DNA of 37,957 nt from Elusimicrobiota bacterium (GTDB lineage Bacteria > Elusimicrobiota > Elusimicrobia > Elusimicrobiales > UBA9959): the NCBI GenBank assembly GCA_009773155.1, contig WOVA01000021.1:1-37957 (forward strand). The letters run 5' to 3'. Below, one piece after another: positions 8,092 to 16,129 of the stretch; positions within the stretch are counted from its first letter, which is position 1; each line of letters opens with the position of its first letter. The translations under genes were made by a program, and so were the position numbers. The notes beneath the pieces are model-generated. The model did not search any database, was not told where the DNA came from, and was given only the letters and a program-made list of their open reading frames with translations.

Positions 8092-8168
8092 TGGCGCCCC
8101 CTACGGGATTCGAACCCGTGATCTCTGCCTTGAAAGGGCAGCGTCCTAGGCCGCTAGACGAAGGGGGC
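8092..8168 (-). tRNA. tRNA-Glu (TTC)
   Basis: On the minus strand the sequence folds as a cloverleaf: acceptor GCCCCCT pairs with AGGGGGC (7 bp), the anticodon arm CTGCC-CTTTCAA-GGCAG gives anticodon TTC, and the T arm has GGTTCGAATCC. CCA is encoded (complement of 8092-8094). No stronger alternative identity. Confidence 0.95.
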
Positions 8169-8179
8169 TTTAAGACAAA

Positions 8180-8216
8180 ATTTGCTATCATTCCGATTGG
8201 CGGAATAACAGCAAAT
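8180..8216. promoter_or_regulatory. Hairpin between tRNA-Glu and the following gene
   Basis: Two nested stems: ATTTGCT (8180-8186) with AGCAAAT (8210-8216), and ATTCCG (8190-8195) with CGGAAT (8201-8206) around a 5-nt loop. It lies in the divergent region between the leftward tRNA and the rightward gene at 8248. It may be an operator or a leader hairpin. Confidence 0.3.
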
Positions 8217-8247
8217 CCGTCGTAAAGTCTATCAATTAGGGGGAAGA

Positions 8248-9414
8248 GTGTCAAATCAGGAGCAGCCGCCGCAGGAACCGGAAAAAGAGGCCCAGCCGCC
8301 AGCGCCGCCCCGGCCGCCAGCGCCGCCCGCGCCTTCGCTTGAAATAGAGCGCGACGGGGCCATGCCGCCTCCCGGCGCCGCGGCCTTCAAACCCGTCGAG
8401 ACCTTCGAGCGCGAGAACGTCCTGCCTTCTTTCCCGGACCGCAAACCCGCGCCCGCCGCGCCGTCTTCTCCGGTCCCGCCCGCGCCCGCTCCTCCTTCCG
8501 CCGCGGCCGCGCCGCCCCCGCCGCCCGCCGCGCCGCAGCCCCCAGCGCCCGCTTCCGGCCGGGATCAGGCCGAAGGTGATGCCGTAGCGTGCGCCAAAGA
8601 ACAGCTCGAGTTGATGAAAAAGAGGAACAGGCTGCTGAAGTACCTGCTTTTAGCGGTCATGGTGATGGTGCTCATGGTAGCCGCCGCCATAGCCCTCCTT
8701 TACAACAAGATCGCTTCCTTCTTCCCGTCGGGAGAGACCTATCAGTCCGGGATCATGGAGAGTTTCTCCGCCGACCCGGCGGCGGCGTTGCGCGCTCTTC
8801 CCGCTTTCGGCCGGTCCTCCGGCCAGGCCGGAGCACCGCCCGAAGGACAAGGTCAGAGTTCCCTTTTCATGGTAAAAGGCCCGGGCGGAGAGGGCGCGGG
8901 AGAGGGCGCGGGAGAGGGCGCCGTGCGGGGCCCCATTCCGCAGGTTCCCCAGCTTTCCAAGGAGGAGGAGGCCGCCATGAAGGCGGCCATGGCCAGGTAT
9001 GCCGAACGGCCCCTCGTCAAGGAGTTCATCGAGGATCTCAGGCTGGACCCGGCGGTGGGCGACGCCTTCACGAAAGGCAGGCCGCCGACTCCCGCCGATT
9101 TCATGAAAGTTCTCGGCAACCCGGATTCCGTGCAGCGCATAACCATGAAGTACGCCGGCAGACCCGAGTTCATGCCGCTGATGATGGAGTTCATAAACGA
9201 CCCCGCTTTTAAGCCTGTGATGGGAGCAATGAACATGCAGCCCGCTTCGGGCCCGGCCGCGCCGCGGCCCGGACCCTCCCCGTTCCCCGGGGGCGAGGAG
9301 CCGGAAGAGGGTGAGTCTCCGTTTCCCGGCGGCGAGCCCCGGCTGGATACCAAAGCTATCAGAGGCCCCGCTTCCACCCGCAAAGTCGCTCCCAAAACCG
9401 TCCCCGCCCCCTGA
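8248..9414 (+). CDS. Pro/Ala-rich single-pass membrane protein, unknown function
   Basis: 388 residues, no family recognised. The first ~110 residues are Pro/Ala-rich and low complexity. One transmembrane helix lies near residues 131-152 (KYLLLAVMVMVLMVAAAIALL), so the N-terminus is probably cytoplasmic and the rest outside the inner membrane. A short Gly/Glu repeat follows (GEGA three times, encoded by three 12-bp DNA repeats at 8886-8921), then a helical region (EEAAMKAAMARYAERPLVKEFIEDL) with repeated phrases such as LVKEF, MKVLGNPDSV and PLMMEFINDPAF, and a Pro/Gly-rich tail. GTG start at 8248 with GGGGGAAGAG upstream. The stop is at the foot of the first hairpin repeat. Confidence 0.7.
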   Translation: MSNQEQPPQEPEKEAQPPAPPRPPAPPAPSLEIERDGAMPPPGAAAFKPVETFERENVLPSFPDRKPAPAAPSSPVPPAPAPPSAAAAPPPPPAAPQPPAPASGRDQAEGDAVACAKEQLELMKKRNRLLKYLLLAVMVMVLMVAAAIALLYNKIASFFPSGETYQSGIMESFSADPAAALRALPAFGRSSGQAGAPPEGQGQSSLFMVKGPGGEGAGEGAGEGAVRGPIPQVPQLSKEEEAAMKAAMARYAERPLVKEFIEDLRLDPAVGDAFTKGRPPTPADFMKVLGNPDSVQRITMKYAGRPEFMPLMMEFINDPAFKPVMGAMNMQPASGPAAPRPGPSPFPGGEEPEEGESPFPGGEPRLDTKAIRGPASTRKVAPKTVPAP

Positions 9415-9467
9415 AAAGCGGGACACAATACCTATTTCGTCTGGAAATAGGTATTGTGTCCCGCTTT
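9415..9467. repeat. REP-like hairpin copy 1
   Basis: Left arm GGACACAATACCTATTTC (9421-9438), loop 5 nt, right arm 9444-9461. The outer base pair is C-G here instead of the usual G-C, and the pairing runs on into AAAGCG/CGCTTT, so the change is compensated on the other arm. It starts right after a stop codon and could end transcription. Confidence 0.95.
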
Positions 9468-9492
9468 GTTCCCCCGCTTTGTTCCCGCTTTA

Positions 9493-9522
9493 TTGACACC
9501 CTACCCCCATTATTTATTAAAT
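9493..9522 (+). promoter_or_regulatory. Promoter of the M23/bactofilin operon
   Basis: A perfect -35 TTGACA (9493-9498) and an AT-rich -10 region, best read as TTAAAT at 9517-9522 (18-nt spacer) or TATTAA at 9515-9520 (16-nt spacer). Transcription would start within a few bases of the ATG at 9532. Confidence 0.6.
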
Positions 9523-9531
9523 ATACGGCTC

Positions 9532-10509
9532 ATGTTGGCCAAGAAGACCCGCAAACTGCTCAGGGCTTCCCTCAAGCCCGTAAGCGTAATGATCATCCCG
9601 CACAGCGGGCTGCCGTCGCTGCGTTTCAATTTCTCCCTGCTTTTCCTGCTGGCCCTCGGCGCCGCCTGGACCGGCTTCACCCTTTGGGCCGGCTATGTCT
9701 CCGGCCGCCAGGCCGACTATTATGTCACCAAGGCCGACAATCACATGCTGCGCACCCGCATGGACTACATGGCCATGAAGGTGGAGAAGGGTCTTCATTA
9801 CCTGGAGATGACCAGGCGCACCGACGCCCAGATCCGCAAGATCGTCGGCATGGGCGGCCGCCCGGACCTGGCCGGTTCCGTCGGCGGCCCCGAAACCTCC
9901 GATATCGCCGATTTCAAGAAACTGCTGGCCCGCAAGAACGCCGCGATGAACGACGAGGCTATGAGCGGGGCCATCAGCCGTATGCAGGAAGAGTCGCGCA
10001 GCCGCCTCTCCAGCTACACCGAGATCACCTGGTACCTGGCCAACAAACATAATCTGGCCAAGGCCCTGCCCTCCATCTGGCCCGCCGACGGCCGCATCAC
10101 CTCCCGCTTCGGCTACCGCAGGCACCCGATCCGGTTCACCACCGAGTACCACAGCGGCGTGGACATCGCCAATGACGCGGGCACTCCCCTGCTCGCCACC
10201 GCCGACGGCGTGGTCCGCCACACCGGCTGGATCAGCGGCTACGGCATAGCCGTGCTGATAGACCACGGCTTCGGCTACTCCACCCTTTACGGCCACATGA
10301 CCGAGTCGCTGGTCAAGGAAGGCGCCGCGATCAAGCGCGGCCAGCGCATCGGCCTGATGGGCACCACCGGCACCTCCACGGGCTCGCACGTGCATTACGA
10401 GGTGCTCGAAGGCGGGGTTCCCAAGAACCCCGAGCGCTATTTCAACGCGGGGGGAAAGACCACATTCTTCGCCGGCGTGTTCGAGGGTCTGATGGGCCCC
10501 GGCCGCTGA
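9532..10509 (+). CDS. M23-family metallopeptidase (peptidoglycan endopeptidase)
   Basis: A 325-residue protein with one N-terminal membrane anchor (LRFNFSLLFLLALGAAWTGF, ~residues 32-52), a coiled-coil-prone linker, and a C-terminal LytM/M23 domain. Zinc ligands are visible: H207 and D211 in YHSGVDIA, and H288 in SHVHYE (H286 is the catalytic partner). SRFGYRRHP and GYSTLYGHM are also family motifs. It would cut peptide cross-links in the periplasm. The ATG at 9532 is preferred over upstream alternatives that fall in the promoter. Its downstream neighbour is a bactofilin, a pairing known from cell-shape systems such as H. pylori CcmA with Csd1/Csd2. Confidence 0.88.
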   Translation: MLAKKTRKLLRASLKPVSVMIIPHSGLPSLRFNFSLLFLLALGAAWTGFTLWAGYVSGRQADYYVTKADNHMLRTRMDYMAMKVEKGLHYLEMTRRTDAQIRKIVGMGGRPDLAGSVGGPETSDIADFKKLLARKNAAMNDEAMSGAISRMQEESRSRLSSYTEITWYLANKHNLAKALPSIWPADGRITSRFGYRRHPIRFTTEYHSGVDIANDAGTPLLATADGVVRHTGWISGYGIAVLIDHGFGYSTLYGHMTESLVKEGAAIKRGQRIGLMGTTGTSTGSHVHYEVLEGGVPKNPERYFNAGGKTTFFAGVFEGLMGPGR

Positions 10510-10532
10510 GCGTCGCCAGAGAGGAAAAAGCC

Positions 10533-10967
10533 ATGTCTATATTCAAGAGCGGTAAAGGAGCTTTCGACGCGACGAACCCCGACACGGTGTTCGGCCGCGA
10601 AGCTTATTTCCAGGGCACGCTGACGGCCAAGGGGTCGCTCAAGATAGACGGCCGCATCGACGGCTCGATAGTGGACGCCAAGATGGTCACCGTCGGCAAG
10701 ACGGGCAGGATCAAGGGCGACATCTCCTGCGAGACCTGCTCGGTCAGCGGCGAGGTGAAGGGCAATATCCTGGCGCTGGCCGCCATAGAGGTGATGTCCG
10801 GCGCCCGCGTCGAGGGCGACCTGCGCGCCCCGCGCATAGTCCTGGAAGAGGGCGCCTTCTTCAACGGCAACTGCTCGATGGAGCCGCCGGCCAAGGACCA
10901 GCCAGTCCGCCCGCAGACGCAGCAGGAGCCCGCCAGAGAAAAGGCCGACAGGCCCGCCAAGAGCTGA
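10533..10967 (+). CDS. Bactofilin
   Basis: A 144-residue polymer-forming cytoskeletal protein. The central bactofilin domain has short hydrophobic repeats that build a right-handed beta-helix: GTLTAKGSLKIDGRIDGSI, VGKTGRIKGDISCETCSVSGEVKGNI and MSGARVEGDLRAPRIVLEEGAFFNG. A disordered Pro/Gln/Lys tail follows, as usual. Bactofilins form filaments on the inner membrane that place cell-wall enzymes. It starts 23 nt after the M23 gene with GAGAGGAAAAAG as the RBS, so the two are co-transcribed and probably work together in cell shape. Confidence 0.92.
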   Translation: MSIFKSGKGAFDATNPDTVFGREAYFQGTLTAKGSLKIDGRIDGSIVDAKMVTVGKTGRIKGDISCETCSVSGEVKGNILALAAIEVMSGARVEGDLRAPRIVLEEGAFFNGNCSMEPPAKDQPVRPQTQQEPAREKADRPAKS

Positions 10968-11007
10968 GCCGGCGCCGTAAATCAGACTACCGGGAGCTTA
11001 AAACACG

Positions 11008-11715
11008 ATGATCTCTTTCTTCTCACGCCACCGCAAGCCGATCTTCATCGGCACCGTCTCGATATTCCTCTCCGGCGTCTTCGTCGGCCTGGGCGCCTAC
11101 ATGTTCACCGGCGACGCCTCCGGGGCCGTGGCCGACATAGACGGCCGCAAGATCCCCTACCAGCGCTTCTCGGCGCAGGTGGACCGCGTGCTTAACAACC
11201 TGCGCGACAGCGGCACCGACATCGGAGAGATGGTCCGCCGCGGCGTGCAGCAGGAGGTCTTCCGCGAGATGGTCATCGAGGAGCTCATGCAGATGGAAGC
11301 CGAGCGGATGGACATGGGCGTCTCCGACTTCGAGCTGTCCGCCGAGATACAGGGCACCGACGCCTTCCGCGACGGCGGCGTCTTCGATCCGCGCCTTTAT
11401 TACCAGACCATCTGGAGCCAGTTCCGCATGGCCCCCAGCGAGTACGAGGCCTGGCGCCGCAAGGCCCGCCTGGCCTCCAAGTACAAGCAGTTCCTTTACA
11501 CCACCATAAAGGTCACCCCCGACGAGCTCAGGGCCTACTACCTCTCCCGCCAGAAGGACTTCAAGTCCTTCGAGAAAGAGAAGGATAAGATCCTGCAGGA
11601 GCTCTACCAGGACAAGTTCATGCAGGTGGCCAACTACCACCTCCGCCAGCTGACCACCAGGATCGAGATCAAGAACTATCTCGACAAGCTGGAGAAGCAG
11701 CGGCAGGGCGCGTAA
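11008..11715 (+). CDS. SurA-N/PpiD-like chaperone without a PPIase domain
   Basis: A 235-residue protein with an N-terminal membrane anchor (RKPIFIGTVSIFLSGVFVGLGAYMF), then the SurA-N type helical region beginning VADIDGRKIPYQRFSAQVDRV and continuing through EVFREMVIEELMQMEAERMDMGVSDFEL, GGVFDPRLYYQTIW and a lysine-rich C-terminal helix. PpiD and SurA normally carry a parvulin (rotamase) domain between or after these parts; none is visible, so this is a chaperone-only form. It would act on the periplasmic side in envelope protein folding. Same operon as the M23 and bactofilin genes. Confidence 0.75.
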   Translation: MISFFSRHRKPIFIGTVSIFLSGVFVGLGAYMFTGDASGAVADIDGRKIPYQRFSAQVDRVLNNLRDSGTDIGEMVRRGVQQEVFREMVIEELMQMEAERMDMGVSDFELSAEIQGTDAFRDGGVFDPRLYYQTIWSQFRMAPSEYEAWRRKARLASKYKQFLYTTIKVTPDELRAYYLSRQKDFKSFEKEKDKILQELYQDKFMQVANYHLRQLTTRIEIKNYLDKLEKQRQGA

Positions 11716-11738
11716 GCCGCCGCCGCTGCCTTCCCGTC

Positions 11739-12464
11739 GTGATCGAGATCGAGAACCTCACCAAGACCTTCGGCGCCTTCAAGGCCGTCGACGGCCTGTC
11801 GCTTAAAGTCCCGCCCGGCGAGATCTACGGCTTCCTCGGTCCCAATGGCGCCGGCAAGACCACCACCGTCAAGATACTCTCGGGCATCATGCGCCCGGCC
11901 GGCGGCCGCGTGCTGGTGGACGGCATAGATATGTCGGTCGACCCGCTCTCCGCCAAACGCCGCCTGGCCTATATCCCCGACGAGCCTTTCGTCTACCCCA
12001 AGCTGACCGGCCGCGAACTGCTGCGCTTCATCGGCGACCTCTACTCGGTCCCGGTGGATGAGCAGGAGCGCGAGATCCCTAAGCTCCTGGAGATGTTCGA
12101 CCTCTCCGAGGCGGGGGGAGAGCTGCTGGAGTCCTATTCCCACGGCATGAAGCAGAAGCTGCTCATCGCCAGCGTGCTGCTGCGCAAGCCTAAGGTCGTC
12201 CTGTTCGACGAGCCCACCGTCGGCCTGGACCCGCGCAGCATACGCCGCTTCCGCGAGCTCCTGCTGGACATAGCCCGCTCGGGTGCCTGCGTCTTCATGT
12301 GCACGCATATCCTGGAGATGGCCGAGAAGCTCTGCGGCCGCGTCGGCATCATTTACAAGGGGCGGCTGATAGCCGAGGGCACCGTTTCGGAACTCCGCCG
12401 CATGTCGGGCTCCTCCGCCGATCGCACACTAGAGGATATCTTCCTTTCCCTCACCGAGGGCTGA
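11739..12464 (+). CDS. ABC transporter ATP-binding protein
   Basis: A 241-residue ABC ATPase. Walker A GPNGAGKTT is at residues 34-42, the signature region reads YSHGMKQK (a common variant in exporter ATPases of the CcmA/NatA type), Walker B with the catalytic Glu is KVVLFDEPTVGLDP, and the H-loop is in CTHILEMAEKL. GTG start at 11739. The next gene (7 nt on) encodes a large membrane protein that is the natural permease partner, so together they form an exporter or a membrane-located ATPase module. The transported substrate is unknown; the context suggests an envelope component. Confidence 0.92.
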   Translation: MIEIENLTKTFGAFKAVDGLSLKVPPGEIYGFLGPNGAGKTTTVKILSGIMRPAGGRVLVDGIDMSVDPLSAKRRLAYIPDEPFVYPKLTGRELLRFIGDLYSVPVDEQEREIPKLLEMFDLSEAGGELLESYSHGMKQKLLIASVLLRKPKVVLFDEPTVGLDPRSIRRFRELLLDIARSGACVFMCTHILEMAEKLCGRVGIIYKGRLIAEGTVSELRRMSGSSADRTLEDIFLSLTEG

Positions 12465-12471
12465 GTCCCCG

Positions 12472-14142
12472 ATGCTGCTCCCCGTACTCCTCAGGAGAAA
12501 AGTTTCCTCTTTCGTGAACCGGCTGCATGCCCTGCGCGGCTGGGAGCTGGCCAAGACGCTCATGTTCCTCGCCGTCGGGCTGGGTATGCTGGCCATCCTC
12601 TACTTCTCGTTCCTCCGCCTGCTCTACTACCTCGACGGCGTGCAGCTGATAGGGCCGATGCTGTCCTGGAAACTCACCTCGATGGTGCTGCTCATCACCT
12701 TCTCGATGGTGATAGTCTCGTCGATAATAATCTCGATGACGACGCTCTACTATTCCTTCGACCTTAAGTTCCTCTTCTCCTGCCCGCTGGACCACCGCAC
12801 GCTGTTCATGGATAAAGCGCTCGAGACCGTCTTCTACTCGTCGTGGACGCTGTTCCTGGCCATCGTGCCCTATATCCTGGCGCTGATGCAGGTGAAGCAG
12901 CTTTCGCCGGCCTTCTTCGTCTCCTACTGCCTGCTGATGGTCCCGTTCGTGCTGGTCGCCGGCTCCTTCGGCGTCATCTTCAGCATGCTGGTCATGTACT
13001 GGTTCCCGTCGTCGCGCACCCGCGACCTCACCTGGCTGCTGGGCAGCCTCTCCGTCTCGCTGGTCTACGTGGCCTTCCGCTTCTCAAAGCCCGAGCAGCT
13101 GCTGCGTCCCGACTCGCTGGAGGTGGTGGCGCAGTACATCCAGTACCTGCAGTCCCCGACGGCGGAATACCTGCCGTCCTGGTGGGTCACCAAGGCCATG
13201 ATGGCCTACGGCGCGGAGCGCTGGCCGCAGTTCTTCCTCTACGGCGGGGCCCTGGCCGCCGGCGCCGCCGTCCTCTACTCCTTTATGTATTTCGTCTCCG
13301 GGCGCGTCTACGCGCAGGGCTTCAGCGGCGCGCAGTCCTCGCCCAAGTTCAAAGGCCTGCCCCGCCTGCTCTGGGAGCAGCGGCTGGTGCGCGCCGGCTG
13401 GCGCTGGCGCGGTGCGCTCACTGTGTACTGGAAGGACCGCCTCATGTTCGCGCGCGACGCGCGCTACTGGTCGCAGGTCATCCTGATAGGCGCGCTGATA
13501 ATGGTCTACCTCTTCAGCATACGCCAGCTGCCGCTGGACACGCCGGACATGAAGAGCATGGTCTCGTTCCTCAACATCGGCGTGGCGGGCTTTGTCATGG
13601 CCGCCATCGGCCTGCGCTTCACCTTCCCGTCGATAAGCCTGGAGGGCAACTGCTACTGGCTGGCCAGGAGCGCTCCTGTCACCGTGGCGCAGTTCATGCG
13701 CGAGAAGCTCCTTTTCACCCTGCCGCCGTCCATGCTCATCGGCGTCGTGCTGGTGCTGGCCTCCAACCATCTCCTGCAGGCCGACGCCTTCATCGCCTGG
13801 CTCTCGCTGTTCACCATCCTGGTCTCGTCGGTGGTCATCACCGTGATGGGAGTGGGCCTGGGCGCCCTGTTCCCCGATTTTCGCGTCGAGAACATCCACC
13901 AGATCGAGTCGTCCTACGGCGGCTTCATCTACATGGCCTGCGCCATGGGCTACCTGGCGCTGGCCATGGGCTTCGAGGCCTGGCCCGTGCAGATGCATTT
14001 CGCCGAGCGCTTCGGCCGCGCCGACCCCTGGGACTGGCGCGGCATCGCCTTCTCGGCGGCGGGCTTCTCCGTCGTGACGGCGGCCGCCCTGTACCTGCCC
14101 TGGAAGCTGGGCCGCGCCAAACTGGAGAGCCATGAGATATAA
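12472..14142 (+). CDS. ABC-type permease, large exporter type
   Basis: A 556-residue polytopic membrane protein with about 12 hydrophobic stretches in two groups (roughly residues 25-250 and 330-545) separated by a cytoplasmic part containing RLLWEQRLVRAGWRWRG and VYWKDRLMFARDARYWSQ. Resembles the large putative ABC exporter permeases of the ABC_tran_2 type. It directly follows the ATPase gene and is followed by, and overlaps, the deacetylase gene. High Ser content in helix faces (LLITFSMVIVSSIIISMTTLYYS) is notable. Function inferred from pairing only. Confidence 0.75.
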   Translation: MLLPVLLRRKVSSFVNRLHALRGWELAKTLMFLAVGLGMLAILYFSFLRLLYYLDGVQLIGPMLSWKLTSMVLLITFSMVIVSSIIISMTTLYYSFDLKFLFSCPLDHRTLFMDKALETVFYSSWTLFLAIVPYILALMQVKQLSPAFFVSYCLLMVPFVLVAGSFGVIFSMLVMYWFPSSRTRDLTWLLGSLSVSLVYVAFRFSKPEQLLRPDSLEVVAQYIQYLQSPTAEYLPSWWVTKAMMAYGAERWPQFFLYGGALAAGAAVLYSFMYFVSGRVYAQGFSGAQSSPKFKGLPRLLWEQRLVRAGWRWRGALTVYWKDRLMFARDARYWSQVILIGALIMVYLFSIRQLPLDTPDMKSMVSFLNIGVAGFVMAAIGLRFTFPSISLEGNCYWLARSAPVTVAQFMREKLLFTLPPSMLIGVVLVLASNHLLQADAFIAWLSLFTILVSSVVITVMGVGLGALFPDFRVENIHQIESSYGGFIYMACAMGYLALAMGFEAWPVQMHFAERFGRADPWDWRGIAFSAAGFSVVTAAALYLPWKLGRAKLESHEI

Positions 14143-14143
14143 T
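14138..14143 (+). promoter_or_regulatory. -10 element inside the permease stop region
   Basis: A perfect TATAAT whose bases overlap the permease stop codon; exactly 6 nt separate it from the in-frame GTG at 14150. It would give a leaderless deacetylase mRNA, so the deacetylase could be expressed apart from the operon. No -35 box is evident. Confidence 0.45.
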
Positions 14144-14149
14144 AGAAGT

Positions 14150-14875
14150 GTGGGAAAGTCGCTGAAGGCTATTTTGATCTGCCTGCTGGTCCCGGCCTGC
14201 GCCGGGGCTCAGGACTATGCCGGCAAGTTTTACACCGCCGGGCCGTCGACCGGGACCTTTTTCGCGCTGACCTACGACGACGGCCCCGGCGCCACCACGC
14301 CGGCCCTGCTGGACCTGCTCGCGTCCTCCGGCGCCAAGGCCACCTTCTTTATAAGCGGCCGGCCCTCCGGCAAGAACCTCTCCGCCCTCCAGCGCGCCTG
14401 CGCCGAAGGACACCTGGCCGCCAACCATACCCTCTCGCACAAGAACTATTTCAAGCTGGCCGTGGACCCGGACAAGGATAAGATCCTGGCGGCGGAACTG
14501 GAGCCGACCGGGAAGGCCATAGAGAAGGCCTGCGGCTACCGTCCGCGCATAATGCGCATGCCCAACGGCTATTCCCGCGACTGGGTGAGGAAGGTCGCCC
14601 GGGCCGAGGGCTATGCCCTGGTCAACTGGACCTACGGCAGCGACTGGACAAAGCTCTCCGACGAGGAGATGACGGCCGGCTACCTGAAGGCTTTGAAGCC
14701 CGGCGCCATACTTCTTTTCCACGACGGCGGGGGGAAAGTGCGTCAGCGCACCCTGCGCCTGACCCGGGCCGTCCTGGCCGAGGCCGCCAAGCGCGGCCTC
14801 GAGCCCGTAACCCTGGACAGGCTCCTTAATATTGGTGATATTGGGGACACAATACCTATTTCCTCCGGGAAATAG
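14150..14875 (+). CDS. Polysaccharide deacetylase (NodB domain)
   Basis: About 241 residues from GTG 14150, or 247 from ATG 14132, which overlaps the permease end. The GTG fits a cleaner signal peptide (MGKSLKAILICLLVPACAGA) and the nearby -10 element. Carbohydrate esterase 4 motifs are present: TYDDGPG (motif 1, catalytic and metal Asp), NHTLSH (motif 2, the two metal His), RMPNG (motif 3 region), WTYGSDW and ILLFHD (motif 5). It would N- or O-deacetylate peptidoglycan or a polysaccharide in the periplasm. The last residues (GDTIPISSGK) and the stop codon lie inside a hairpin repeat, so the natural C-terminus was probably changed by insertion. Confidence 0.85.
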   Translation: MGKSLKAILICLLVPACAGAQDYAGKFYTAGPSTGTFFALTYDDGPGATTPALLDLLASSGAKATFFISGRPSGKNLSALQRACAEGHLAANHTLSHKNYFKLAVDPDKDKILAAELEPTGKAIEKACGYRPRIMRMPNGYSRDWVRKVARAEGYALVNWTYGSDWTKLSDEEMTAGYLKALKPGAILLFHDGGGKVRQRTLRLTRAVLAEAAKRGLEPVTLDRLLNIGDIGDTIPISSGK

Positions 14876-14888
14876 GTATTGTGTCCCC
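14843..14888. repeat. REP-like hairpin copy 2
   Basis: Left arm 14843-14862, loop CTCCGG, right arm 14869-14888. It contains the deacetylase stop codon and ends 7 nt before tRNA-Leu. Confidence 0.95.
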
Positions 14889-14895
14889 CGATTTA

Positions 14896-14980
14896 GCCGA
14901 AGTGGCGGAACTGGCAGACGCGCGGGTCTCAAAAACCCGTGATCCTCTGGGTCGTGAGGGTTCGAGCCCCTCCTTCGGCA
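14896..14980 (+). tRNA. tRNA-Leu (CAA)
   Basis: Acceptor GCCGAAG pairs with CTTCGGC (14973-14979). The anticodon arm CGGGT-CTCAAAA-ACCCG gives anticodon CAA, there is a long class II variable arm, and the T arm has GGTTCGAGCCC. The discriminator is A and CCA is not encoded, unlike the other two tRNAs here. Confidence 0.95.
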
Positions 14981-15001
14981 AACAATAACGGGGCGGATAA
15001 T

Positions 15002-15030
15002 AAAAAAGAAGGCGAAAGCCTTCTTTTTTT
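15002..15030. terminator. Bidirectional terminator with GAAA loop
   Basis: AAAAAAGAAGGC (15002-15013), tetraloop GAAA, GCCTTCTTTTTT (15018-15029). It sits between the rightward tRNA-Leu and the end of the leftward AI-2E operon and can serve both. Confidence 0.9.
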
Positions 15031-15058
15031 ATTCCGGCGGCGGGCGGGCGCAGGAGCC

Positions 15059-16129
15059 TCAGGTGTATGGAATACTGATGCGCGTCGGCTCCGGGGCCGG
15101 CTTCCACTGGAACTCGGTCTCCTGCAGCTCTATCGCTATCGCCAGCGTTTCCTTGATTATGCAGGTCACCGGTATCGAGAACACCACGCCCCAGATCCCG
15201 CCCAGTTCCCAGCCCGCCATCAGGGCGAAAACTATCACCGCCGGATTCAATTTCACCGCCCGCTTCATGATGTAGGGCTGCAGGAACCAGTCGTCGAAGA
15301 AGCGTATACCGACAAAGAACATCAGTACCTTGAACACCGCCAGGAAAGTCCCGAACTGGAAGTAGGCCACCACCGAGGCCAGCGCGGCCCCGACGAAGGC
15401 CCCCAGGTAGGGCACCAGGCTGGAGAAGCCGATGATGATGGCTATCGCGCTGGAATATTCTATCCCCATCAGGACCAGGCCGGTGAAGGCGATCAGGAAG
15501 ATGATGAAGGCCTCGGTCAGGATGCCGCGCAGGTAGTTGCCCAGCGACTCGTCGATGCGGGAGGTAATGTGCAGGACTATCTCTGAATGCCTCGACGGGA
15601 TATGGTCCAGGATATAATCGATTATCCCGCTGCCGCCCAGCAGGACGAAGAAGGTGATGAACGGCACCAGGAAGAGGAGGCTGAGCATCGGCAGCAGCCC
15701 CAGGATGAAGGCCGGGCCGGCTTCCAGCAGCCTGGCCACCTTGCCCGTCAGGTTCAGGTTCTCCAGCATCGGGTAGCTGGTCACCAGTTTCATGTTGAGG
15801 TTCGAGACGAATGTCTCGGCCTGCCTGGCGTAGGCCGGCCACGTTTCCTGCAGTGCCTCCAGCTCGAACGAGAGCAGGTGTATCACAAGGTAGATTACCG
15901 TGGCCAGGATGGCTCCGGCGGCCAGATAGAGGCCCACGACGGCGTAGAGGCGTTTTATGCCGCGCACCTCGAAATAGCGGACCAGGGGGTTGAGCAGGTA
16001 GGCCAGCGCGGCGCTTAGGATGAGGGGGAAGACGGCTCCGCCCGCCTTGACGGCGAGGTAGAGGCCCGCCAGCACCAGCGCCACCGGCAGCAGGAACTGG
16101 GCCTGTCTCCTTATCGTCGCGGCCGGCAT
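15059..16129 (-). CDS. AI-2E family transporter (PerM-like)
   Basis: A 356-residue membrane protein with about eight hydrophobic helices. Family features include the N-terminal pair of helices ending ALAYLLNPLVRYFE, a soluble middle section, LVPFITFFVLLGGSGII, and the C-terminal signature YSSAIAIIIGFSSLVPYLGAFVGA, then FFDDWFLQPYIMKRAVKLNPAVIVFALMAGWELGGIWGVVFSIPVTCIIKE. Members include TqsA (autoinducer-2 export) and sodium/proton antiporters, so the name does not fix the substrate. Its start overlaps the preceding stop (TGATG), so it is translationally coupled to the cNMP-binding gene. Confidence 0.9.
   Translation of the reverse strand: MPAATIRRQAQFLLPVALVLAGLYLAVKAGGAVFPLILSAALAYLLNPLVRYFEVRGIKRLYAVVGLYLAAGAILATVIYLVIHLLSFELEALQETWPAYARQAETFVSNLNMKLVTSYPMLENLNLTGKVARLLEAGPAFILGLLPMLSLLFLVPFITFFVLLGGSGIIDYILDHIPSRHSEIVLHITSRIDESLGNYLRGILTEAFIIFLIAFTGLVLMGIEYSSAIAIIIGFSSLVPYLGAFVGAALASVVAYFQFGTFLAVFKVLMFFVGIRFFDDWFLQPYIMKRAVKLNPAVIVFALMAGWELGGIWGVVFSIPVTCIIKETLAIAIELQETEFQWKPAPEPTRISIPYT

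Noticed and set aside
8886-8921. Three 12-bp tandem repeats as a minisatellite or regulatory element
   Set aside because: They lie in frame inside a coding region and simply encode a GEGA linker.
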